This document shows, in pieces, positions 47,201 to 58,044 of a DNA stretch of 64,000 nucleotides. The first letter of the stretch is position 1; each line of letters opens with the position of its first letter. The notes beneath the pieces were generated by a model. The model was not told where the DNA came from. It did not search any database and saw nothing but the letters and a program-made list of their open reading frames with translations. This stretch comes from Diogma glabrata. Taxonomy: Eukaryota > Arthropoda > Insecta > Diptera > Cylindrotomidae. The position numbers and the translations under genes were made by a program. The DNA lies in the NCBI GenBank assembly GCA_963693315.1, contig OY856186.1, forward strand, positions 302,042,144 through 302,106,143. Reading direction: 5' to 3'.

Positions 47201-47414
47201 GCTACTGGCACACAAAACTGTCTGATCTCGAAATCTACCTATTTCTAGGCTATATACGTGCCGCTTGGACTTTTTTATATGAAATAACATAAATTTATTG
47301 ACCGACAAACGTAAAGGCATACTTGATTTTACACATGTAAGAATATCTATAAACACGTCCATACAAGAGAACTTTTATAATAGAAGAAAAAAATAAAACA
47401 AAAATAGCAATTTT

Positions 47415-47526
47415 TAGGTAGATTTCATATAAAAATCTACCTATTGCAATGGGCTTCACCTCGGAATTACGGAAAAATTTTGATGCCAAACGACTATATG
47501 TGATAAGCGGAGATGGAAAAAAAAAA

Positions 47527-47586
<60 letters not shown>

Positions 47587-48662
47587 CGATATGAGGTATA
47601 ACGGAATTTAGCGGCACTCTCGCGGTCGCATTTTTCGACCTACACCAAAATAATTTTCTGTGTATGTTTCGGCAAATAATGTCTTGGACAAGTTCGTGAA
47701 CTGGCCATATCCGGGTACCGGTTAAGCGGCTAGAGCCTAAAAACTCGAATAATCTAGGGCGCTATAACTTCCGTTTGGATAATAATATTTTAATAAAATT
47801 TAAAAATATTGAATATTTGAACCTTTTTTTATCATTTTTATCCAGATGACAACCTTGGCGTTTCAGGTTCCTTAAAAATCAGCTGTTTTAAAAATTTACT
47901 AAACTTTGCTGTCCTTGATCTAGCTGAAATGGCCAAGCTCATATTTGAAAACTTTTTTTCACGTACTTAAAATATAAATCTTTCCAAAATTTTCAAAAAA
48001 AATAGTTCAAGTCTAACGGTTGAGACCCTAGGTCTGTTGAAATGAAAACAAACGCAAAAGGCAATGCTTTCATCATGTTTCAGTTTATGTTATTTAAATT
48101 CATCTTAACTTTTAAACATACTTTTAAACTATAGCCTCAAAAAATTTCAGCTTTCTAACCCAAAAGGTTCCATTTTTATAAGCGTTATAATGAGCCTCTT
48201 GCAAAAAAATATCAAGCCATTTAATACCATAGAAAAATTATCAAAATCTCTTTTGTTTTTATTTTTTTTTACTAAGTAACCGTTTGAAAAACGATTAAAT
48301 GAGAACAAAAAAATACAACACAAAGATGATTTTGAAATAAAATGGTTTGATAATGTTTGATTATAAATTATGTGTGATGGTATAATTGTAGTTGTGACGT
48401 AGTTCATTTGATCTTTGGTGGATTTAATATGTTATTAAAAGTAGTTTAAACCAACTTAAATAAAACTGTTCCGAAATTGTATTGATGAAGTTAGTTCGGA
48501 TAATGTATTTAATTTGGTTCGGTAATTTTTTTGAATTATTCTGTTTCTACTTATATTTTTTATTTAAACTAATCTGACTTATCTAATTTCATTTGGACAC
48601 AAAACCGTCTGACCCCGAAATCTACCTATTTCTAGCGGATATACCTGCCGCTGGGATTTTTT
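47415..48662. mobile_element. DINE-1/Helentron-like element, copy 2
   Basis: Starts TAGGTAGATTTCATATAAAAATCTACCTA (short hairpin) at 47415. It continues with the same AACGACTATATGTGATAAGCGGAGA block as copy 1, then (TA)n 47532-47585 and a single GCGGCACTCTCGCGGTCGCA unit. It ends GAAATCTACCTA (48617-48628) followed by the stem-loop AGCGG-ATATACCTG-CCGCT (48634-48652) and a T-run. Uninterrupted, about 1.25 kb. It begins 140 bp after the end of copy 1 in the same orientation. No protein is encoded. Confidence 0.75.
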
Positions 48663-49340
48663 TTTATATAAAAAGGAAAGATTCAAAATTTCTAATGCCG
48701 TTTTCTTTTTGCCAGAGCAGAAAGAGTGATTTTTTTTTCATAAAAAGAATATGACAAAATTCGATCTAGTTTTTTAGTTGTGTTTGTGAAACTGTCATTT
48801 AATGTTTTAGTAATTAATTGTATTTAATTAAATAATATGTATTAGTTTTTAATTTAAAACACGATTTAAAAATAAGATTTATTTAAACAATAACTATTTC
48901 ACTTTAAAAAAATGATAATAACTAAATGGCGTTTTGTTTGTTTACAAATTTTGAGAGATGTGTAAATGTATTTGTGCAACTCTATTGTATTTACAACTTA
49001 CTCTATGAAAAAATTTAGATTTATTTTCAGATCAAAAAGAGTGCTGCTTTTTTGTCAAATAGAATACGTAATGTCAAAAGAAATCGATCTAGATCGAAAA
49101 TGGGCGTGTTTAAAGTAATTTTTTTGGTAAAAAGAAAATTATCAATCTTTCTTTTCGAATAAACATATGAATTTTTATTTTTCAATCGTTTCCAATAAAG
49201 GAAACAAATTTTTTTTATATCTCTCCTTTTTTAAACAAAATACGAACAAACGAAATAAAAGTTAAAAGCAAAACACAGAAGACAAAAATTTGATTTTATA
49301 TATTTCCTTGCAAAAGAAAAGAAAAAAAAATTATAACTGA
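48663..49340. other. AT-rich non-coding DNA
   Basis: No gene, repeat array or inverted terminus identified. Confidence 0.4.
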
Positions 49341-49344
49341 GTGT

Positions 49345-50400
49345 AAACGAATATCTAGTCTTCGTAATGCTTTAGCTAATTCATCTAACACTGCTTCACA
49401 GGAGATTCCAATTTCCCGATCAATATTTAATAATGCTAGTCCATTTAACCGATCTTCACTCGTTGTGTTACGTAGATACGTCTTAAGTCTTCTTAATGTA
49501 GAAAATTATCGTTCACAGCTTGATGTTGTTATTAAAAGTGTTACAAATATTTGAAGTAGGTTTCTCACAATTGCAAAATAAGAATCATTGCACGTTTTGA
49601 ATGCATCATGAGTATTTTTTGGCATATGAGGAGTACTTAAAATATGGCGCCAACATAACATAAATTCGCCGATTCCTTCATGTTCGTTGCAGTTAGTGAT
49701 GCTGGTATACTTTTCTAAAAGTATTCGCGCGCACTTTTCGTGTTATAAAGTGAAATTTTGTTCATTTGGCAAAAGACACATGAAGTTTTCAAAAATTGTT
49801 TTATGTTTTCTTCAGCCGTATCTGAAACAACGTTGCAGCGATTTGCTTGTCTTTCAGTTAACCGAGGAATATGTATTTCAATATCATATTGATTACAAAT
49901 ATTCGTAATATCACTAAAAATGGTATCAAACTCCATGTCAGTGTCATTTCGAATTCTGCTAAGCAAACTTTTTATATTTTCTGCTAACTTTATTGCAGCA
50001 GCTAGATCAAAATTTCCATCATTTTCTTCTGGATCGTCAAAATTTAGTGTACCTGCATCTCTGTGTCCTCTGAAATATATTCCTTGGCGGCCAAAAACTA
50101 TTATGGTCTCTATGATAGGCATAAGTCTCCTTCGATTTTCTTTTATTTGTTGTCTTAATGTGGAGTCCAATATACCGATTTTTTGGGCGAAGGATGGCAA
50201 TTTTATGATCCTCTGTTTCTTGATGTTTGGTGAACATTTTAATAGTATCTTTCCAATTTGAAAAGGCAGTTTTGACGAGTTTTCCTAGAGGTTGATGTAC
50301 GACACCACCGTAGTTAGCACCAAATAATACACAATATTTACAAAATGCACCACCGAAATGTTTGGAGTAAGCCAACCAGTGCCATCTCCCGAACCAGCTG
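49345..50400 (-). pseudogene. hAT transposase (zinc-finger/DUF4371 type), internally deleted
   Basis: The minus-strand frame at 50375-50200 has SKHFGGAFCKYCVLFG and KDTIKMFTKHQETEDH, the TTF-type zinc finger. 50200-49715 follows with NRRRLMPIIETIIVFGRQGI and HRDAG (start of the DUF4371 region). It jumps directly to a late part (DIEIHIPRLTERQANRCN). At 49640-49345 comes the dimerisation tail (VTLLITTSSCER, FSTLRRLKTYLRNTTSEDRL), where the residue after CER is a TAA. Several hundred catalytic residues are missing and frames are shifted. It differs in family from the hAT copy at 18582. Confidence 0.82.
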
Positions 50401-50554
50401 TGTTGAAACTTTAAATTACGTTTTCCACTAACATGGAAAAATGAGCTTTACGTCCGGATACCAGACACTTTTTAACCAAAGTACTCTTATTTCATTGTTT
50501 TTGTGTAGATAATTTTATTTCATGGGTTTTCTCATTCACAATTTTTCTTCAGTA

Positions 50555-51249
50555 GCCCTATTCCGGTACACCGTGAAATAGGAATTGAGAAAAAAAATAT
50601 TGCAATTTTTTCATAAGTAGTATTCCGTGTCGCGGGAAAAATAGTATATTTTCCTACAAGAGATGAAAACATTGTTTTTTTCGTGAGAAAACATTTGTTC
50701 ACGAGACGCGCTAGCGTCGAGTGAGACATGTTTACGAACGAAAAACGTTTTTATCTCGCGTAGGAAATGCAATTTTTTCTATGATAGTATATATAATCGA
50801 TATTTACTATAAATTATATATAGTATATTTTCCTACAAGAGATGAAAACATTGTTTTTTCGCAAGTAAACATTTGTTCTTATTCTTTTATTCTTTTTTTT
50901 TCATAGTTGCTTTGTTTAAAAAACTTTGTAAAATTATATGAAAAACTATCGCAACTACAATTTGTTATGCTTTTTACACTGTAGTAGAAAAAGAACCCAT
51001 TTTCACAAGAAATTAAGCGTGATGAAAATAGAATTTCTATATGCTATCATAGAAGAAATTCATATTCTATTTTTTCATGGTTACGTTGTATATGAAAAAC
51101 CATAGCAACTTCAATTTGTTATTCTTTTTACACTAGTGAAATAGACTTTTCATTTGTTATCATAGAAAAACATATTTGTGTTAGAAAATATTTCTTTATT
51201 TCATTTATTGCAGTTTTTTCTCAATTCACATGAAAATGCCGGAATAGGC
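50555..51249. mobile_element. MITE with GCC(C)TATTCCGG termini
   Basis: The left end GCCCTATTCCGGTACACCGTG and the right end (reverse complement of GCCTATTCCGGCATTTTCATG) form inverted termini that extend through AATTGAGAAAAAA to about 45 bp. The 695-bp body has two copies of TAGTATATTTTCCTACAAGAGATGAAAACATTGTTTTTT (about 50641 and 50819) and an internal GACGCGCTAGCGTC palindrome near 50705. Confidence 0.7.
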
Positions 51250-51829
51250 GTACAGATATCTGTTTACATGAGATTGTAACAAAATTCATTTCCCTTATTT
51301 TTTTAGGTCTAGACTAAGGCTCAATAACCTTGAAAACTATTGTTTTTTGTTTGATGCGATCAATATATCTTATAATGCAATAAGGGATCTAATGGAGACA
51401 ATTTGGTTTTTACGATAGTAAATTGAAACGTAATTTCTAAGTAAATGTATATTAGAATAATATTTTAACAGATTTAATGCACTTTAACAGATTTAATGGG
51501 GTTTGAACCCCCAGAAACCATCTTTTGCGTACGCCACTGCAGTGAAATTAAAATGTGATTAGTCAAATTCAATGATGTCATGACATTTTAGAAAATTTTA
51601 TTGAATTAAATTCAAACAAAAAATATGAAGGGGCTGAAATCTCAAGCTCTGAGATATCAAGACTTCGGTCTGGGTTAATGATTTTTATATAGTTTTCGGC
51701 AAAAAACTTTTATGAGGACGTTGTTTTTAGTTTTGGGCAGCGATGTATATCTAACATAAAACTCTTTGTTAAAGTACATGTATTTTTATTATCTTGTTTT
51801 ATTACAAAACAATAAAAATTTATCAAAAT
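51250..51829. other. Non-coding DNA
   Basis: No gene recognised. GAAATCTCAAGCTCTGAGATATCAAGACTTCGGTC (51638-51671) is a relative of the hairpin motif near 15170. Confidence 0.4.
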
Positions 51830-52670
51830 CAAAAAAATCATATTTTTATAAAAAAATTCTTAAAATTATAATAAAAAACAAATTGAAACTTTTTTCAAAA
51901 TTTTAAAAATATTCCAAAAATTATAACAAAATCAAAAATTGAAACTTTTCCAAAATTCTAAAAATATTGCAAAAATTACAACAATATCAAAAATTGAAAC
52001 TCTTTCCAATATTCTTAAAATATTGCAAAAATTATAAAAATTCAACAAAAAAACCTTTTCAAAATTCTATAATTATTCCAAAAATTATTACAAAATCAAA
52101 AATTAAAACTTTTTTCCAAAAATCTGATAATATTCCAAAAATTCAAACTGTTTTCCAAAATTCCAAAAATACTGCAAAAATATTGCAACAATTATAATAA
52201 AATCAAAAAAAAACAAATTTTTTTCAAAATTCCAAAAATTATAATAAAATTTAAAATTTAAAAATTTAAACTTCTTCAAAATTCTAAAAATATTGTAAAA
52301 ATTCATAATTCATAAATTCAAAAATTCAAACTTTTTCCAAAATTCCAAAAATTATAACTAAATCAATAATACAAATATTTTTCAAAATGCCAAAAATATT
52401 CCAAATATTATAATATAATCAAAAATTGAAACTTTTTCCAAATCAAAAATTTTAAATTCAGAAAACTTTTTCCAAAATTCTAAAAATATCGCAAAAATTA
52501 TAACAAAATCAGAAATACAAACTTCCTTCAATTCCAAAAATTATAATAAAATCAAAAATTTAAGCTTTTTCAAAACTCAAAAAATATTCCGAAAATTCTT
52601 ACAAAATCAAACATGCAAACTTTTATCAAAATTCTAAAAATATTTCAAAAATTATAACATAATCAAAAAT
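51830..52670. repeat. Degenerate AT-rich minisatellite, ~55-60 bp unit
   Basis: About fifteen imperfect units of the form TTTTCCAAAATTCTAAAAATATTGCAAAAATTATAACAAAATCAAAAATTGAAAC. Unit length varies through small indels. Short Lys/Ile/Asn-rich ORFs on both strands are by-products of the repeat. Confidence 0.8.
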
Positions 52671-54720
52671 TTCCATGTCCAATTTCATGTGAAAAAAATA
52701 ATTAATTTCATTTTTTTCCAAAAAATTGGGTAAAAAAATATGACAATCATTCTTTTGATACACTTGACAACATTTTTTTGACAAAATTATAATGCAATAA
52801 TCTAGTTTTTGGTCTCAAATACCAATCACGACCATCAAGATTTCTCACAATTCTCGTAATCACTTAAAATGAACGTTTTTGAAGCAAAAAATATGCAAAT
52901 TTCCTTGTTTTGACACACTTCCGGTACAGTTATCGAACATATCATCCTTTCGTACTATTTTTAGACATAAACATTTTTGAAATCCCTCAAGCGGTTTTCT
53001 AGATTTCGTCAGACAGACAGACATACATTTTTTTTTGCTTTTTTAGAATCAGAAGGTCCAAAACGTCGAGAAATGCCCAAAAAAAGTGGGGGTAAGAATT
53101 TCACTTTTAGCTCGAAAATGTAATACTTAGGTCTGTCAAACCGAAGTAATAAAGTAAGTTGGTTTCGTGACATTCCTGCATAGGATCTTGATGAAACTTT
53201 GGCAAATGATCCAGGTTTACTTGAAAATGGAAGATCTGGACTCATTTTAAAATTGTGCAAAATAGCAGGGGGTCTCCTGAACACCTCTAAGCTTAAATCT
53301 TCAATAACTTCTAAGCCCGGCTTATGATCTTATTGAAACTTGGTATAAAGGGTTGTAGTACCGTTTTCAATATTCCTGCATATCAACTTCCCGTTTGTCA
53401 GTTCCGGTTAAAAAGTTGTTTTTTTCAGGTGTTTATCTCTACTGTAGCCTACAATTACCGATCGATTTTAATGAAACGTTGGTAAAAGCTTTCACGTAAC
53501 ATGAGAAAGATTTTATCAGCTTTTGGAGTACATTGGATAAGGGGTGCAGTGCACCACAGGTGTTTTTTTGCACCATGTTTTTTGTTTGTTGGGAGCATAC
53601 AACATTCGTTCGTGAATGAATTTTGATGACAGTTTAAAAAAGTTACAAATTGATGAGGGGTCCTCCGATCGCCTGTTTTTGGAAAGCTCAATAACATCTG
53701 TACCTGATAATCGAATTGGATAAACCTTGGTAAATAAGCATTTAGTACGGTTTACAACTACGGTTCAGCATCCCAACTTCCGGTTTTTCACTTCCGGTAA
53801 AAAAATTTTTTTGCAATATTTTGAATTTTTGAAATAAAGTGATTATGATGAAACTCATGAAAAAGGTTTTAATTAGTGTGAGAAGATAATGATCAATTTT
53901 TCTGAGGTCTGAGGTCAACAACTGCTGACTTTTCTTACTTTGTTTTTAAAGTTTGTTGGGAGCATACAGACTTCGTTCATTAACCAATTTTGATAAAACT
54001 TTGGAAAAAGATGGAGATTTGAATGACAAATAACTGATTAGTTTTTGGGTGATATTGGGATAAGTGGTGGGGGGAACACCTGTTTATTTGAAATTTAAAT
54101 AACATGAATTGCTGATATTTGATTTTGATTAAACTTGATATTGATATTGATCTTGCTAAGAATATGATTTGTTACAGTTCTGCATTCCAACTTCTGGTTT
54201 TTCACTTCTGGTAAAAAATATTTTTTAACTTTTCTCGTACAACAGAATTTATATATTTTGGGATACTACAGTTTTCTTGAATGTTTTTATAAATAGAACT
54301 ACGCGAAATCTATAACATTGGTTAGCCATTAATTAAAGTATTTGATGAATTTTAACTCACTTTATATCCAGAACATTTTGTTTCCAGTGCTGTGGTGAAG
54401 TTAGCCTCAATATTATTTATTGAGTTTATTGATAAAATCAATTCAATAAATTAGTTGTGATGTAACATCACTCCGATGGAAAGTTATCCCATGTATAATA
54501 AATAATAAAACTGAATCTAACAAAAAATGGTGTGCAATATAAGATAGCAAAAAAATTTCATAAATTGCACATTATATTATATCGAAAGAGCCCCAAGTTT
54601 TGACACATTAGGTAAAAATGTTTAAAAAAATTTTAAATAGGATCAATAGTTTCCGAACTTCTGTTTTCCATACTTCTGAATAGGCAGTATGTGTTGGAGG
54701 TGATTCAAAATTTTCTGACA
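52671..54720. repeat. Dispersed repeat with CACTTCCGGT and GATGAAACTTGG motifs
   Basis: Three to four diverged units of about 350-450 bp occur at ~53150-54240. Each has GATGAAACTTTGGTAAA-like and CAACTTCCGGTTTTTCACTTCCGGT-like blocks and a GTTGGGAGCATACA block (53618 and 53956). In front lies TTTCGTCAGACAGACAGACATACA (52996) and a block also seen at 18405. It looks like degenerate internal repeats of an unclassified transposon; no coding frame. Confidence 0.5.
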
Positions 54721-55028
54721 TTTGTTTATCAAACAATGCCATTACCATGTCATTAATTCATGTTGCATAACCATAAAGAAATCAATTTATAGCCTAACAC
54801 TTCTTATTTTGTTATTATTTTTTTCAATCTTATCATTAAAGATTCACTTATGTCATATTTTATTATATATGATAAAATTTATTGCTTGCGGTTATACTCA
54901 AAAATGAAATTTTAAAGCGTTTACCAACATCTCTGATTGCATATCGGATTGTTATGAGATTTAATCCTACACTGTATTTATGTATTGTTGCGATATATAT
55001 TGTAATGTTTTTTAGTCAACATTTTTAA
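54721..55028. other. AT-rich DNA
   Basis: Nothing recognised. Confidence 0.35.
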
Positions 55029-55460
55029 ATGTACGCAATTTACGAAGAGTTACAGAAATGGAAAAAAATACAAGTGGAAAATGGAGACTCTGGCGACCCC
55101 TTTTGCGAAAGACCTACGATCAGCGCGTCCAACCCCCACAATCACTCCCAGACGCCCACACACTCACGCTTCATACACGCTAACATTCACCCACACACTC
55201 AGACTGCGAAGCAAGACGAGTAAGCGCTAAGACCCACAGCAAGTACCGAAAGGGGTAGTAATCAAAATTACGTTATATGGCTGTCATCTGACCCATATGA
55301 TACAGCTCGTAAACCACTGCCATTGCTGGTACACCGTCTGGGAGTGATTGTGGGGGTTGGACGCGCTGATCGTAGGTCTTTCGCAAAAGGGGTCGCCAGA
55401 GTCTCCATTTTCCACTTGTATTTTTTTCCGTTTCTGTAACTTTTCGTAAATTGCGTACAT
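55029..55460. repeat. GC-rich inverted repeat, 126-bp arms
   Basis: The arms 55029-55154 and 55335-55460 are reverse complements with only about two or three mismatches (ATGTACGCAATTTACGAA against TTCGTAAATTGCGTACAT). Both the arms (ACTCTGGCGACCCC) and the 180-bp spacer (CACACACTCACGC) are much richer in GC than the surroundings. Frames of 64 and 73 codons occur on either strand but match nothing known to me. It may be a recent foldback element or a captured non-insect-like segment. Confidence 0.7.
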
Positions 55461-55567
55461 TTCTGCATTTGTGTTGAAGCAGCAGGCATTACTCCATCAA
55501 ATCCACGAGGACTGAGCTTTAGTCGTTAAGGCGTAAAATTACTCTAGGTACGCATCCTGCTATGCCA

Positions 55568-55591
55568 TTCTCATTGGTTCGCCAATGAGAA
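55568..55591. repeat. Perfect 10-bp stem with TTCG loop
   Basis: TTCTCATTGG-TTCG-CCAATGAGAA forms a perfect stem capped by a very stable UUCG-type tetraloop. It is not followed by a T-run. Role unknown; may be chance. Confidence 0.55.
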
Positions 55592-56895
55592 AGCTCTGAA
55601 AATTGAAAATAAACAATGATACAGCTTTTTTTAATTTGTTTCAATTACTACTACCAAATCACCTTAGTAACAGTAAAGTCATGAAGTCAAAGTATGGCTA
55701 ATAATAACATCAATCATTTCCCTTCTTCCAAACTTAGATTATAAACATATTCCAACAGCTTATTATTTGGTTAATGAATTGTTAATTTTCTGCTATTTAT
55801 CTTTACACAATATTCTTTACATAAATAAATGTGTTCCAAAAAAAGTCATTAATTAAAATAAAATAAAATTTTAATTTTACCAAAAATTTCCCAGAAAACT
55901 TTTTTCACTAAAAAAAATTGCTTAAAAATAGTCAAAAAACAATTTTTTAAAATGTTTCTATATATTTTTAGAAAGAGAATTTTTAATTTTGGTAAAAAGA
56001 AATAAAACCAAAATGTAGAATTAATTAAATTACTAATTTAACTTTATATATTTACTTGGTACTTAGTACATCTTTTAATTTCTTATGTTTGTTTGTTAAG
56101 TTGAGTTTAGAGAATCTTTTGGGAATTTGTAATTTAATTTATTGCTACATTTATGTCCTTTTTATGAAGATTAAATCATTTTTATTATGTGAAACGTAAA
56201 AGTTTTATTTTTCATACCTATTTTTTGTAAGGTTTGATTAATTTTTGGGCATGAAAATTTTATCCGTTGGCTGGTAAGAGAGGAATATTGTGTACAAAAA
56301 TTGTGGCTCTTGACCTGATGAAAGAAATTCTTCACTTCCAAGCGAATATTGTTGAGATGTTAGTTGTTAATTGGGCCATGTATAAAAAAACTGTTGTAAT
56401 GTTTGAAGGATGAGGACGCCAGTCAGTTAATATTAAAACGATTGTTCAGCTCGATACGGCTCTAAAAATAATGCTGAACTCCTTCCTGATCAGTGGGATT
56501 CATTCCAACATCGAAGAAATATGTCTGGGCTATAAATCTATTATAAATACAACTTTGATGATTGGTGTTTAGAGAAACCCTATCCTTTCATTATGGGCGC
56601 AGTACAATTGACAAACAAGAGCTTTTAAAAGAGTCCCACTTGTAAGTGGTCCAAAATATCACGGTGCTGAACTGTTTTTTCCGAAACGATTATGTTAGTA
56701 GAAGGACCAAGCTATGGACCTCAATGTTCTCTTACGTTTACTCTAACTTATTTGATCCTCAGACTTTTAATAAAAAATTTGTATCGTTATTGTGGTGATT
56801 TACCAGAGAAATTAAACTCAGAATTGAATTGTTTATTATTATTGATATTTTGAACATAATTACCCACCATCACAGTTATAATACTGTTTTAATCG
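55592..56895. other. Non-coding DNA
   Basis: 55592-56240 is AT-rich and featureless. 56250-56800 has more balanced composition and short interrupted frames that resemble nothing I recognise; it could be a decayed transposase region, but no motif supports that. Confidence 0.35.
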
Positions 56896-57012
56896 ATCAG
56901 TGTGTAATGAAATAGTTTATTCTCAAGCAAAAGTTTAAAATTTGAGCGAGGCGCGAGCGAAAATTTTAAATTTGCGAGAGAATAAAATTCATTACACACG
57001 AATTGATTACAC
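56896..57012. mobile_element. Small palindromic MITE with GCGAGGCGCGAGC core
   Basis: CAGTGTGTAATGAAATAGTTTATTCTC...AAAATTT is mirrored by AAATTT...GAGAGAATAAAATTCATTACACACG around GAGCGAGGCGCGAGCGAA. The arms are about 45 bp. AATTGTGTATTAT-type sequence follows. The layout (AT-rich arms, CpG-rich core) resembles 14072-14231. Confidence 0.65.
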
Positions 57013-58044
57013 TACTTTATTCTCTAACAAAGAATTGTGTATTATATAAAATAAAAACATTTTCTTCGATTAAAACAATAAATCTTTATTGTTTTAATTG
57101 ATAAATCAAATTTCTGATTAAAAAAACCCGGTTGATAAAAAACCCCATCCCATACAATCAACCAAATTCAACTAAACGAAATAAGAGAATTTAACTTAAA
57201 ATTTGATTTTTGAACAAAACGTATCAAAGCCATTGTGATTATAATTTGAAAATAATTTAAAAAAAACCAAAACAATTTGACCAATTGGAATCATACCAAT
57301 TGAATAATGATAATTTGTTTATAGGAAAATTTTCATTAGACAATAGTTTAGGTTCATTAGGCTATAGGTTAGAAAACAATCCAATAATACATACTATTAT
57401 TATGGAAAAAACATACAAATAAAGCTGATATTAATAAATGCAAGAGAATAAAAATAGTTTATGGTTGATCTTACTTAGCAAACCATATATTTTACTGCGT
57501 GTTCTTTTATAATATAAATTTCTTTTTTCTTTTTAAGAATCTTGTATACTCTAATAAAATTTATTCTTGCTTAAAATATACTATTCAATTTCCTTATTAC
57601 TAAGTAATAATTCGTGTGATGTTAAAAAACAACTGCTTATAAACACATCAACTTCAACTTGAAACAATATAATTTTAATTAAATTATTCGATGTACATTC
57701 AATATTTAGTATATAATAATTCCTTGAATATAATTATTTATTCACTGTACAATGTACATAATTATTTGTTGTTCATAATTATTTTTTGTGAGTATTTTTC
57801 CATATTAATTCTAACAAATTCTGATCATTTAAAATATTTTAACAGAAAAACTTAACGGAAAAAATACAAACTATCACAAGAAAAAATTCTTAAATCTAAA
57901 TTAAACAAAAACGAAAATCAAGGCAATCTCTTTTAAAATTTCAAAAACATTTTAGTTTGAAGCATCACCACAAGTTATGCCCATATAAAACAATTTATAT
58001 GGGAACTAAACAATTAAGCAAACTACATCCCCCTCCCCCTATAC
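57013..58044. other. AT-rich DNA
   Basis: No gene, repeat array or terminus recognised. Confidence 0.4.

Larger units (their letters stand above)
41030..47201. mobile_element. hAT-like element nested in DINE-1-like copy 1
   Basis: CTACTGGC is duplicated on both sides (41022-41029 and 47202-47209). The inserted DNA starts CAAGGTTGCCAACTG, and its right end reads as the reverse complement of CGGGGATGCCAACTC: 15-bp imperfect inverted ends with 12 matches. An 8-bp duplication with short (C)A-G-TGCCAA-type ends fits hAT. No hAT transposase lies inside; the interior is mostly a Penelope-like element and a LINE. Non-autonomous. Confidence 0.72.

Noticed and set aside
55029..55489. 64- and 73-codon ORFs in the GC-rich inverted repeat as host exons
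   Set aside because: Both arms give frames on opposite strands from the same palindromic DNA, and neither has splice sites or a recognisable domain; kept only as a repeat.
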